Shown: positions 51,488-60,957 of the stretch, in pieces
Layout: each line of letters begins with the position of its first letter
Position numbering within the stretch: the stretch's first letter is position 1
Assembly: GCF_045062745.1 (NCBI RefSeq)
Contig: NZ_JBJGED010000014.1
Span: forward strand, 1 to 64,000
Reading direction: 5' to 3'
DNA: 64,000 nt
Origin: Paenibacillus_AA sp045062745
GTDB taxonomy: Bacteria; Bacillota; Bacilli; Paenibacillales; NBRC-103111
The notes under the pieces: generated by a model
What the model saw: the letters and a program-made list of their open reading frames with translations, nothing else
Database searches by the model: none
What the model was told of the DNA's origin: nothing
Position numbers and translations under genes: made by a program

Positions 51488-52396
51488 CTATGTGTAGCGG
51501 ATCTTGCCTCCGTTAACATGCAGGATTTGACCCGTCACAAAAGCTGAATCGTTAGAGGCTAGATACACATATGCGGGAGCCAATTCGAAGGGTTGGAGGG
51601 CTCGCCCCATCGGAATGTCGGTCCCGAAGGTCAGTTGTTGTTCTGCCGGATAGGTGCTTACCGTGAGTGGTGTCCACGCCGGTCCGGGTGCCACACCGTT
51701 TACCCGAATATACCGATCAACGAGTGAAAGCGACATACTCCGGGTGAAGGAGACAATCGCTCCTTTAGTGGCCGAATAGTCAATCACATCTTTATCCCCT
51801 TCGTAGGCTACCCTAGACGCGGTGCTGATGATTGAACTCCCAGGTCTTAAATGAGGCAATGCAGCCTTGGTCATGTAAAACAATGGAAAAATGTTGGTGC
51901 GAAACGTATTCTCCAATTGTTCGTCCGAAACGTCGAGGATGCTTCTTGTATAAGGCTGGACGGCGGCATTATTCACTAAAATATCCAAACATCCATACGT
52001 GTCAACCGTAAGCTGTACGGCATGATAAGAAGTAGCAGGAATCCGCAAGTCACCGGGCAGGAGTAAACAACGGACGCCTAGTGCCTCCACATACCGCTTA
52101 GTCTCAAGTGCATCTTCATGTTCATCCAGATACACAATCGTTAAGTTAGCGCCTTCCTTCGCAAAAGCAACCGCTGCCGCACGACCGATTCCGCTGTCTC
52201 CACCTGTGATTATTGCCGCTTTCCCCTGAAGTTTGCCGCTCCCTACATAGCCCGCATAATCGAATATAGGGCGTGGATACATCATCCACTCCAGGCCGGG
52301 CACTCGATCCTGATGTTGCGGCGGAAAGGTTAGCGGTGTCGTTACTAATCGTTGTACCCAGCCAAAATAAGGATAAACCGGATAAGGCAGGTTCAT
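51488..52396 (-). CDS. Short-chain dehydrogenase, stress-protein type
   Basis: A 302-residue SDR with an N-terminal extension of about 55 residues, typical of the YhxC/YdaD/Gsp39 group of Bacilli. Cofactor loop TGGDSGIGRA, NNAA motif, active-site Ser, Tyr and Lys in YSATKGA, and the C-terminal tail GQILHVNGGKIRYT are all present. It starts 11 bases after the cotA stop, so it belongs to the cotA unit. Substrate unknown; spore or stress function is suggested by its partner and by the subgroup. Confidence 0.9.
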   Translation of the reverse strand: MNLPYPVYPYFGWVQRLVTTPLTFPPQHQDRVPGLEWMMYPRPIFDYAGYVGSGKLQGKAAIITGGDSGIGRAAAVAFAKEGANLTIVYLDEHEDALETKRYVEALGVRCLLLPGDLRIPATSYHAVQLTVDTYGCLDILVNNAAVQPYTRSILDVSDEQLENTFRTNIFPLFYMTKAALPHLRPGSSIISTASRVAYEGDKDVIDYSATKGAIVSFTRSMSLSLVDRYIRVNGVAPGPAWTPLTVSTYPAEQQLTFGTDIPMGRALQPFELAPAYVYLASNDSAFVTGQILHVNGGKIRYT

Positions 52397-52407
52397 GGGT
52401 TCCCTCC

Positions 52408-53943
52408 CTAAAATTGTGTTTTATATACCTCCATGGGGCGCATCATTTCAAAATCTTCATGCTCCAACATGTGACAATGCCACACATAACGCCCGGTAAA
52501 GGGTCCGAAACGAGCTATGATGGACGTAACGTAACTAGGCGGGGTCTGAACCGTATCTTTTAATCCCGTTTCATAAGGTGCAGGAGGAGTGGGAGGTCCG
52601 GTAAATAGAAGGTTTCCGGTTTTTTGAAAATGAGAAACATCAAAGGGCTGACGGCTAAGAATCTGGAAGTCTACCAAATGAAGATGGATGGGGTGGTTGT
52701 CATTCGACGTATTAATTAACCGCCATATCTCAACCGTCCCTAGTTCCATTTTCTCCGAGATACGATCAATCCACATTTTACCGTCCAGTAAAGGCATATG
52801 TCTTCCATATTGATCGTTGACTCTCACGATTTTGAGATCTCTTATTCTCCTGGCCATCCATGGGGAAAGTCGTTGAAATTTCTCCAAATAAACTGGGATG
52901 GAGCTGGTATCCTTGCTTCTTAGTGGAGCTGTTACTCTAAATTGCATGACATCTGTCGTTTCTGGTGATGCAGTTTTGGTGACATTTTTGAGAATGATCG
53001 TCTGACCATAGTATTGAGAAAAATCAATGATAACATCTATGCGTTCGGCGACCAAAAGAATAAAGTCATTGATTTTTTGCGTTGCCTCAAGAAAGCCCCC
53101 ATCCGTTCCAATTTGATAAAAAGGCTGACCGGAATCCAATTTTAATGTAAGGGCTCGACTATTGGAGGCGTTCAAAATACGAAATCGGTATTTTCTTGGT
53201 TCAACTTCCAGATAGGGGGAAACTTTTCCGTTTACCAACATATGGTCTGCGTCAAATGGGGTGACAACAGAGGGATAAGGAAGACGAGTATCGTTGGAAT
53301 CCGGTGTCGGAGGGTAGTAAAGCGAACCGTCTGGGTTAAACGAGCGATCTTGAATGAGAAGAGGGATTTCATATTCGCCTGCCGGAAGATTCAGGGTTTG
53401 CTCATGTTGATCTCGGATCAGATAGAAGCCGGCCAGTCCCGCATAAATGTTTAATCTTGTGATGCCTACTGCATGGTCGTGATACCATAAGGCCATGGCT
53501 CTATCGATGTTTGGATATGTATAGATCTCTCGTTCAAATATAGGACCCGTTTGTTCAAAATTTCTTGTATACCACGCTTCCGGGTAGCCATCACTATCCG
53601 CAGGTGTCGTTCCTCCGTGCAGATGTACGACGGTTCTAACTTCCGGTACAGTGATTCCTGCACCATGAACCGTTGTATCCACGGGAAGGAAATGCTTTGT
53701 CGGCAGATCATTGATCCATTTAACATAAACGGTATGAAATTGCATCACGTCAAAAGTCGGCCCCGGATAAGTTCCTTCATATCCCCACAAACGGGTTGGA
53801 CCGAGGTCCCTGTGTAACTTCTGGGAAAACTCTTTCATGGTTACTTCGTAATAGGAATGATGATTAGTTTGCTTGGTGGGAGATAACTTCTTTATTATAG
53901 GCAATCCATCCACAAACTTTTCCAGCTTTATTCTTCCGCTCAT
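52408..53943 (-). CDS. cotA: Spore coat laccase CotA
   Basis: A 511-residue multicopper oxidase, nearly the length of B. subtilis CotA (513). All four copper motifs are visible: HLHGG, WYHDHAVG, HPIHLHLVDF and HCHMLEHED. A type 1 copper axial Met is in HMLEHEDFEM. No signal sequence, as expected of a spore coat protein. CotA oxidises phenols and makes brown spore pigment. ATG 53943 has GGGGG ten bases upstream. The gene is richer in A+T than its surroundings and forms an operon with an SDR gene. A SigK or SigE promoter could not be clearly identified. Confidence 0.93.
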   Translation of the reverse strand: MSGRIKLEKFVDGLPIIKKLSPTKQTNHHSYYEVTMKEFSQKLHRDLGPTRLWGYEGTYPGPTFDVMQFHTVYVKWINDLPTKHFLPVDTTVHGAGITVPEVRTVVHLHGGTTPADSDGYPEAWYTRNFEQTGPIFEREIYTYPNIDRAMALWYHDHAVGITRLNIYAGLAGFYLIRDQHEQTLNLPAGEYEIPLLIQDRSFNPDGSLYYPPTPDSNDTRLPYPSVVTPFDADHMLVNGKVSPYLEVEPRKYRFRILNASNSRALTLKLDSGQPFYQIGTDGGFLEATQKINDFILLVAERIDVIIDFSQYYGQTIILKNVTKTASPETTDVMQFRVTAPLRSKDTSSIPVYLEKFQRLSPWMARRIRDLKIVRVNDQYGRHMPLLDGKMWIDRISEKMELGTVEIWRLINTSNDNHPIHLHLVDFQILSRQPFDVSHFQKTGNLLFTGPPTPPAPYETGLKDTVQTPPSYVTSIIARFGPFTGRYVWHCHMLEHEDFEMMRPMEVYKTQF

Positions 53944-54078
53944 AAGAATGGAACCCCCTTGTAAGGAGCAACTAAGTAAGTTTATGAATATGAACTTGGC
54001 CATTATACTGCAACGGGAATCGCGAGCGTAAGTAACTGAACAAACAGGCCGTTATCTTAAGATGCTGGCCACCCTGAT

Positions 54079-54108
54079 AAAAAAGAGGGTGGAAATCGTC
54101 TCCACCCC
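54079..54108 (-). terminator. Intrinsic terminator of the GH97 operon
   Basis: Minus strand GGGGTGGA, loop, TCCACCCTC, then six T. It lies 50 bases past the last gene of the operon. Confidence 0.75.
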
Positions 54109-54159
54109 AAAAATTAATAAATTCTAGTATGTTGTCCACGATCGACTCATCAAAGGAGT

Positions 54160-55556
54160 TTAAGGTAAAGGCATCGGTCCAAAAAGAGGAAGAGGCTGGC
54201 CCGCTTCATCCTTCAGATTAACCGCCGGATAGAATCCTGCACCGTAACTGAGCGAGGCGTTCTCCGGCGCGGGCTCGGCGAACTGGAGAATGATCCCCGT
54301 CCTGTCCTCCGAGAGACGGGAATCGATGGGAAGCCACTCGTCCTGATCGTCAACTACGAGCTGGAAGCCGAAGGCCCTCTTGACCGGCATCCACTTGCCG
54401 GTCATTCCTGTGCAGTTGATCGTCAACTCCGTACGATCCGAATTCCAGCGGCAGGATTGGAGGCGCGGACCAGCGGGAACGTCGAATCCGTAAGCCAGCC
54501 TCAATGCCTGCCGCCCAAACCGCCTTCCGACCCCTTGCAGCGATACGGCATCCAGATGAATCGGATCGGACAAGGTCGAATCCGCCGTCGCGACCATGGC
54601 ACTCGGCGACAGCCGTTCTTCCAGCAGGAGCTGCTCCTGCCGAATCCGTGTCCACCAGCACTCATGCACCTTGTTCCACGAATGAAAGTTTGCCAATTGG
54701 GAGTATACGAACGGCAGCTTCGGATCGTGCAAATCCCTGCGCAGCGCGGACACGAACCGCTCCATTCGTTCGGAATAGAAGGGGGCGTGATCCGGATTGG
54801 CGTCACTTTCCCCCTGATACCATAAGAGGCCTTTCACCTTGCCGCCTACGGCCTGTACCCTTCGGATCATGGAACCATAAAGCGATTGTCCGCCCTGGGA
54901 GAGCCCATCCGGATCCCATTGCTGCATGCAGGTGCCCCCATGAGCGCACATGACTAAACCGACAGGGACGCCCGTTTCTTTCAAAATTTCTTTCCCGAAT
55001 GTTACCCCAAGCCCTGCTCCTCGCACTCTAGTCCGGCGTTCCTTCCCAGCAGCACATGCACACTTTCGACGGGCACCGTCCAGTGGACGGGATCGACGGC
55101 TTCATTAAACCAACATAGCGGATCCTCCGCCACATCCCATCGGTCATCCAGATAAAAGCAGCTTATTCCGGTCCGCGGCTCTTCAACGTTCACGAGGGTG
55201 CCGCAGCCTTCCATGTTCGATTGTCCCGCCAGCAGCCACAGATCCCCTACAAAAATCGGCTCAACCTGATCTTCCGCCAGAATGACCTCCGAGTCCTCGG
55301 CGACAATTCGGAATTGCAGGCTGTAGGCTCCGGCCGTAAGACCGGCAATAACCCCCTCGAATGGCTTCATTGGGGATAGAACCCCGAGATCCTCCCAGGT
55401 GCCCTCATCGGATTCCATAGCGGCCCGAACCCGGACTCTCCCCCGCACCGAAGGAAGAATCTGCAGAGAGAAGGGGACATCGGCCTTTCCATTCTTATCC
55501 CTCTGATATACCCGATGTGGAGTTATTCCTTCTACCCTACACTTGTAATCCGTCAT
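54160..55556 (-). pseudogene. Sialate O-acetylesterase-like gene, frameshifted
   Basis: Two adjacent frames together make one SGNH esterase of the sialate O-acetylesterase (SASA) family. The first (55002-55556, 184 residues) has a beta-rich N-terminal domain and the nucleophile motif LLAGQSNMEG. The second (54160-55026, up to 288 residues) has AHGGT, WYQGESDA and the Asp-His pair DPIHLD, with a C-terminal beta domain. They overlap around 55002-55026 and differ by one base in phase, so one base has been gained or lost there. Either the gene is broken or the sequence has an error. Intact relatives remove acetyl groups from sugars. It ends the operon of the second glycan locus. Confidence 0.8.
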
Positions 55557-55559
55557 GTC

Positions 55560-57407
55560 TCAGTCCTCCCGCACCGGTCGGATCATGGCGACGTACCCGT
55601 CTTCAGGCTGCAGTACAATCCTTAAGCTCCGATCGGCGGGGCCCCAAGTTGCTTCGTTTCGTCTCAGAGCAGCCCGTTCCGGACTCGTAATGGCGATCGC
55701 CTCATACGGGCAGCCGTCCAAAAACGACAAATCCAGCTCAGCCTCCCTCACCTGGTTCGTACCGTTCACGGCGGCAACAAACCAGACCTCCCCGCTTCTG
55801 CGGGCCATTACGGCGAGCTCGGCGATGGCGCTTGGAGGCAGCACCCGGGTCTCGTCCCAAACGCTCGGAATCGCCTTCAAGACATCGAGTGCGGGGAGCA
55901 CCCGCGGATCGCGCAGCAGCACATCGGGATTCTCGGCGATGACCTGAAGCGGTGAAGTAAACAAAATCGCCGTAGCAAGCTGATGGGCCCATGTAGTCGT
56001 GCCCGGATTCGTAAAGCCTACCGGCGTATAATCGCCATGCCCGGCTAGGAATCGGGTAAAAGGCAGAGCGGCATTGTGAAAAGCAGGAATCGGTCCCTCC
56101 TTCATCTTGTTCAACTCCAACCCCCGGATGCCTTCGCGGGAAATCTCGTTGGGGTATGTCCGGGATTCGCCGGTGGGCTTCGAGATGCCGTGAAAATTCA
56201 TCATCAGCTTTAATTCGGCGGCAATCCGTAGAGCGTTAATCTCGAAATCGATCGAAGCTTTATCCTCGCAATCGATAAAATCGACCTTCAACCCTACACA
56301 TCCCGCAGCCTTCACTTTCCCAAAAAAGTCGCGCATGTCCGAATATCCGTCGGCGGGATTATTAATTTCCTTCGAACGCTTCCATACGAAAACACCGACC
56401 TCCCAAGCGGTGGCATACTCCGTAAGCTCCTGCAGCGATCCCCAGGGATCATCCCAGCTCTCCCAACCTTCGTCAATGGTTGTATATTCGAAGCCCAGCT
56501 CCTCCGCGCAATCGATCATGTGACTCTCCTCTTCCGGCGTGCCGGTACCGAGGCTCCACCAACGCCATACGGAACGTCCGGGACGAATATAACCGGTGTC
56601 GGCGAATAACTCCGGGGACGGAGGCGGATTCAGATTCGCGATCAGGTCCGAATTCACCAAGCCGTTCAGGTCGGGGCTGATCAGGATAACCCGCCAAGGC
56701 GTAACAATCGTTCCGGCTACCGTGAACCCCCTGTCGCCTTCCGTGAATTGGGCTCGCAGCCTTCGTCCGCCCACCGCTTCCACTCTCATCCCGCTGTAAT
56801 CGTATAAGGCTGCTTCCATAATCGCGGCATATTTGCCGGCCAGCTCGAAGACAAGAGGCGTTCCTTGAACCGCTCCCATAACGGAAACTTCATGCAGTCT
56901 CTCCACATCGGTTTTCAACCATTCGCCCGCATAGCTTTTCAGCTTCCAATCGTTGTTGCGCTCGAAATACCAAACCCCGCTGCCCCTCGGGATCGTCCAG
57001 CCCGATGATTCCCCGTCGACCCGCCGCTCTCCCTCCCCCGGAATCTCATAGCGGAAGGCAAATCCGTCGTCATAGCATCTCGCATATAACATCCAAAGCG
57101 TACCTGACGGGACATGCCGGATTTCCGCTTCTAATTCACAGCAGTGATTCACTCCTGCCGGATGATGTCCCCTCGTCGGATATTCCTCTCGAATCGTTCG
57201 AAACTGATACGATTCGAACCGTACATTCTCGCCTAATCGAATACCGTCCACCGTAATGCCCATATCCGATTCTTCTACAATCACAACCTCATTTGCCATT
57301 ACGGTATATCGCAATGAACCGCTAACGGATACATATATTTCGCACTTTATATAGCCATCCGGGCTTGCCATGGCAATCGACTGCAGTGGTGCCGAGACCT
57401 TCGTCAT
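55560..57407 (-). CDS. GH97 glycoside hydrolase (alpha-glucosidase or alpha-galactosidase)
   Basis: A 615-residue protein with the GH97 layout: N-terminal beta-supersandwich (about 1-270), TIM barrel (about 275-530) and C-terminal beta domain. Typical motifs are TIDEGWESW, GLKVDFIDCED, MNFHGISKPTGESRTYPNEISREGIRGLE and NAALPFTRFLAGHGDYTP. An Asp in VDFID fits the nucleophile of the retaining GH97 subgroup, which includes alpha-galactosidases. No signal sequence, unlike most Bacteroides members, so it should work on imported sugars. GGAGG lies seven bases before the ATG; the gene overlaps none and ends three bases before the esterase gene. Confidence 0.9.
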   Translation of the reverse strand: MTKVSAPLQSIAMASPDGYIKCEIYVSVSGSLRYTVMANEVVIVEESDMGITVDGIRLGENVRFESYQFRTIREEYPTRGHHPAGVNHCCELEAEIRHVPSGTLWMLYARCYDDGFAFRYEIPGEGERRVDGESSGWTIPRGSGVWYFERNNDWKLKSYAGEWLKTDVERLHEVSVMGAVQGTPLVFELAGKYAAIMEAALYDYSGMRVEAVGGRRLRAQFTEGDRGFTVAGTIVTPWRVILISPDLNGLVNSDLIANLNPPPSPELFADTGYIRPGRSVWRWWSLGTGTPEEESHMIDCAEELGFEYTTIDEGWESWDDPWGSLQELTEYATAWEVGVFVWKRSKEINNPADGYSDMRDFFGKVKAAGCVGLKVDFIDCEDKASIDFEINALRIAAELKLMMNFHGISKPTGESRTYPNEISREGIRGLELNKMKEGPIPAFHNAALPFTRFLAGHGDYTPVGFTNPGTTTWAHQLATAILFTSPLQVIAENPDVLLRDPRVLPALDVLKAIPSVWDETRVLPPSAIAELAVMARRSGEVWFVAAVNGTNQVREAELDLSFLDGCPYEAIAITSPERAALRRNEATWGPADRSLRIVLQPEDGYVAMIRPVRED

Positions 57408-57482
57408 CCTCTATCCTCCATCTGAATGGCAACAGGGGAAGCGAGCCCTTGGGCTCCGTTCTTCCCCCATCGGTTTATCGTA

Positions 57483-59054
57483 TTATTTCGAGCTTTCCAT
57501 CTTTTTGATGTAATCGTTCATTTGCTTGACGTATTCTTCGCCGCCCGCTTTATACCAGCCGTTCAGCAGCTCGTCGAATTTGGCGACAGGCACTTCTCCC
57601 ATCAAGATCTTCATCGTCGTTTGATCCCATTCTTTCTGGTAGTCCATATAGTTCGGCTTCTTCGCAGCATCCGGCACGAAGCCAAGATCCTTGCCGGCTA
57701 CAACGGTTTCCAGCGACTTTTTCAGCCAAGGCGTGATTTTGTCCACAACCTCTTTGGGCGTGCCTGTCGTGATGAAGAAGCCGATGTCATTGGCTCTGCG
57801 CATCGAGTTGCGGCGGATGAAATTCTTGGGCGGACCGACGATGGCCTTCTTCTGGCCGTTGTCCACCGTATAATCTTGCCCTTCATAACCGTCCACCACA
57901 ACGGGCCACAGGTCGTCGGACAGCCAGCTATCCAGTAAATTTACAACTTTCTGCGGGTTTTTAGCGTTCTTCGTAATGCCCCAGAAGCCCCACAAGCCCG
58001 TCGGACTCGTCGCCAGGTTACCGCCCTTGACTTCCCCCTTCTCGTTCTTCACATGCACGAAGGTCAAATCCGCCTTCGGCGCTTGTTTCTGAATTTCCGG
58101 GAGATGCCAGGTGTAATGCCCCGCGAAGCCGGGGTAAACGCCGGTCAGTCCCCTCCAGAAGCGTTCGCGCTGCTTCGTGCCGTCGTTCAAAGCCGAGTCC
58201 GGATCAAGGACGCCGGCTTTATACAGATTGGCCGAAAATTCAAGCGCTTTCTTGAACTCCGTGCCGTTCTGATCGTACATCGGGTTCATATACTCGTATT
58301 TGCCTCCGGATGCCTTCTGCCATCCCATGACCCCGAACGGGCCGGTCAGAATCGGCTCCAGCACCTTGCGGGCATTGTAGGCTCCGGCGTAGCCGTACGT
58401 GTCGTTTTTCCCGTTTTTGTCCGGGTCGTTAAACGTAAATTTCTTCAGAATGTCTTCGAATTGCTGGATCGTAATCTCGCTGTTGGCCGGGATTGGAATG
58501 CCTACGTTTTCCAGCCAGTCCGTCCGCACCCAATACCCGTCATTGCGTACGACCGACGTACGCGGAATGCCGTAAATTTTCCCGTCCTGATTCGCTTTGA
58601 GCTGATCCCAGGAGGACTGGTACGTATACTTCATCAAATTGGGCGCGTTCTTCAAATAATCGTTGACCGGAACGAGAATCCCGTCGCGCACGGCGTTCAG
58701 GTAGGCTTGGTCGGTTGTGTTCTGGAAGAAGACCACATCGGGATATTCGCCCGAGGAGAGCATGAGCTGTTGCCGCTCGAGATAACCTGTGGACGGCGGA
58801 ATTTCGAACGTCAGCTTTACGTTGTTTTTCTTCTCCAATTGTTCGATGAACTTCGCATCCGTTGCGGAGATGTCCGGCTGCTCGTGATTCGCCATGATTT
58901 TAATCGGCACCGGTGCCGCCGGCTCCGCCGATTTGACTGGATCTGCCGTAGCGGCAGAATTCGTACCGCCCGGTTTGTCGGTAGTTCCACATGCGGTCGC
59001 CACCAGCATCATACCGGCGATAACCGTCAACATCCCTTTCCGTTTCAGACTCAT
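57483..59054 (-). CDS. ABC transporter substrate-binding lipoprotein
   Basis: A 523-residue lipoprotein, lipobox VATAC with Cys near residue 22, linker rich in Ala, Pro and Thr, then two lobes. LMLSSGEYPDVVFFQNT and KIYGIPRTSVVRNDGYWVRTDWLENVGIPIP are typical of the LplA/YtcQ group. A calcium-loop-like DPDKNGKNDTYGY lies near residue 212. It follows the LplC-like permease by 61 bases and precedes GH97; it is the second binding protein of this operon. GGGAGGGG precedes ATG 59054. Confidence 0.93.
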   Translation of the reverse strand: MSLKRKGMLTVIAGMMLVATACGTTDKPGGTNSAATADPVKSAEPAAPVPIKIMANHEQPDISATDAKFIEQLEKKNNVKLTFEIPPSTGYLERQQLMLSSGEYPDVVFFQNTTDQAYLNAVRDGILVPVNDYLKNAPNLMKYTYQSSWDQLKANQDGKIYGIPRTSVVRNDGYWVRTDWLENVGIPIPANSEITIQQFEDILKKFTFNDPDKNGKNDTYGYAGAYNARKVLEPILTGPFGVMGWQKASGGKYEYMNPMYDQNGTEFKKALEFSANLYKAGVLDPDSALNDGTKQRERFWRGLTGVYPGFAGHYTWHLPEIQKQAPKADLTFVHVKNEKGEVKGGNLATSPTGLWGFWGITKNAKNPQKVVNLLDSWLSDDLWPVVVDGYEGQDYTVDNGQKKAIVGPPKNFIRRNSMRRANDIGFFITTGTPKEVVDKITPWLKKSLETVVAGKDLGFVPDAAKKPNYMDYQKEWDQTTMKILMGEVPVAKFDELLNGWYKAGGEEYVKQMNDYIKKMESSK

Positions 59055-59115
59055 TTTCAAACCCCTCCCATGATTGAGCAAAAATTTTATATAGCAGCAA
59101 GGATCCCCCTGATTG

Positions 59116-59988
59116 CTACCCTTTTACGGAGCCTAGCATAATGCCTTTGACAAAGAATTTCTGGAGAAACGGATAGACGCACAAAATCGGAATCATGACG
59201 ATCATCAGCGTCGCGTATTTCAACGTTTCGCTCGTAACCTGCGAGGCGCCCATCTCCGCCGCGTTGGCCTGCTGAGCCATCGTGCTCGCCGCTTCGATCA
59301 CTTCGCGCAGATACAGCATAAGGGGCCATTTGGTTTCGCTTCGAATGTAGATGATGCCGTTAAAGAAGTTGTTCCAATACCCGACCGCAGCGAATAGGCA
59401 CAAGGTAGCCACAATCGGTTTGGACAACGGAACGACGATCCGGAACAGAATGTACGGGTCGGATGCGCCGTCGATCCGCGCGGCTTCCTCCAGCTCCTCG
59501 GGCAACGATTCAAAGAAGTTTTTCATCAGAATCAGGCTGAACCCCGATATCAGAGCCGGAAGCGTAAGAGCCGCCAGCGTATCCAGCAGTCCGAGAGAGC
59601 GCATCAGGTAAAAGTTCGGGATCAGACCGCCGTTGAACAGCATCGTGAAGATGACGAGCACCATCAACGTTTTACGCCCTTTAAGCACTTTTTTGGACAA
59701 GGGGTAGGCCGTCAAAATGTACAAGAGAATGCCGATCCCGACACCGGAGACGGTGACAAGGATCGTATTCAGATAGCTCCTCCAGAGCAGGGATCGCGAC
59801 ATGATTTCTTTATAAGCTCCGAACGTAAAGTCATGGGGCCAGATCATCATCGGATTATTCACATAGGCCGAGTAAGAGCTAAGCGATACGGAAGCCACGT
59901 TCAGGAACGGATACACCATCACGATGGTAATGATTGTGATCAGCGTATAATTGACGGCATCGAAGAGTTCAAATTTTGTTTTACCCAT
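59116..59988 (-). CDS. Carbohydrate ABC transporter permease (LplC/YtcP type)
   Basis: A 290-residue permease with six helices, the EAA loop EEAARIDGASDPYILFRIVVPLSKP (about residues 172-197) and the usual end FLQKFFVKGIMLGSVKG. ATG 59988 has TAGGTGA five bases upstream; GTG 59997 is a possible longer start. It lies nine bases after the LplB-like gene. As in the first locus, no ATPase gene is present. Confidence 0.94.
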   Translation of the reverse strand: MGKTKFELFDAVNYTLITIITIVMVYPFLNVASVSLSSYSAYVNNPMMIWPHDFTFGAYKEIMSRSLLWRSYLNTILVTVSGVGIGILLYILTAYPLSKKVLKGRKTLMVLVIFTMLFNGGLIPNFYLMRSLGLLDTLAALTLPALISGFSLILMKNFFESLPEELEEAARIDGASDPYILFRIVVPLSKPIVATLCLFAAVGYWNNFFNGIIYIRSETKWPLMLYLREVIEAASTMAQQANAAEMGASQVTSETLKYATLMIVMIPILCVYPFLQKFFVKGIMLGSVKG

Positions 59989-59997
59989 GACGGTCAC

Positions 59998-60957
59998 CTA
60001 CCATATTTGTTTCCCGAACAGCCGGGCTATCCGATTCGCGATGAGGATCAGCACGAGGCCCACGAATGCTTTGAACAATCCCACCGCTGCGGCGAACGAC
60101 AATCTGCCGTCAATCAGACCGATCCGGTACGTGTAGGTTTCGAATACATCGGCTACATCGTAGGTTCTGGGGTTGTACAGCAGGTACACCTGCTCGAAGC
60201 CGTTGTCGAGAATGTGGCCCAGCTGCAAGATGAGCAGCACGACAACGGTCGAAGCGATGCCGGGTATCGTGATGTAGCGGATCTGCTGAAGACGGCTGGC
60301 GCCGTCAATCTTGGCCGATTCGTACAAAGAGGGATCGATGCCTGTCATGGCGGCCAGATAGATGATCGTCCCCCAGCCTACTCCCTTCCACACCTCCGCG
60401 GAAATGAGAATCGTCCGAAAATACTCCGGTTTCAACAGAAACGGGATCGGCTCGAATCCCATGGACTTGATCAAATAATTGACGGGACCTGTCGAGGGCG
60501 ACAAAAAGTTGATGACCATCCCCGCCAGTACGACCCAGGAGATGAAGTGAGGCAAATAAAGCAGCGTCTGCGATACCCGTTTGAACAGGAGGTGCCTCAC
60601 TTCGTTTAACATGACCGCCAGTAAGATAGGAGCCGGAAATCCGAACAGAGTCTGGTAAAAGCTGAGAATGAGCGAGTTTCTTAACACCTTGTAAAAATCT
60701 TTGGATTCGAACAAATAAGTAAAATTCTCAAAACCGATCCATTTGCTGGCCCAGATCCCCCTCACCAGGCTAAAATCCTTGAATGCGATGACGATGCCGA
60801 ACATGGGGATATATTTGAAAACAAACAGATATAAAAATCCGGGTATCAAAAAGAGATACAGCCATTTGTACATTTTGAAATGCTTGAGCAGGTCTCCCTT
60901 GCGCGTATGCGACCGGACTGTCTCGTCTTTCTTGGCAATCAGCTCCAAGGTGTTCAC
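59998..60957 (-). CDS. Carbohydrate ABC transporter permease (LplB type)
   Basis: A 319-residue permease: charged N-terminus (about 1-30), six helices and the EAA loop YESAKIDGASRLQQIRYITIPGIAST (about residues 215-240); C-terminal IARLFGKQIW. GTG 60957 overlaps the stop of the beta-helix gene (GTGA), with GAGGAAAG upstream, so the two are translationally coupled. Confidence 0.94.
   Translation of the reverse strand: MNTLELIAKKDETVRSHTRKGDLLKHFKMYKWLYLFLIPGFLYLFVFKYIPMFGIVIAFKDFSLVRGIWASKWIGFENFTYLFESKDFYKVLRNSLILSFYQTLFGFPAPILLAVMLNEVRHLLFKRVSQTLLYLPHFISWVVLAGMVINFLSPSTGPVNYLIKSMGFEPIPFLLKPEYFRTILISAEVWKGVGWGTIIYLAAMTGIDPSLYESAKIDGASRLQQIRYITIPGIASTVVVLLILQLGHILDNGFEQVYLLYNPRTYDVADVFETYTYRIGLIDGRLSFAAAVGLFKAFVGLVLILIANRIARLFGKQIW

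Noticed and set aside
55002..55026. Programmed frameshift in the esterase gene
   Set aside because: No slippery heptamer or downstream structure seen; a mutation or sequencing error is simpler.
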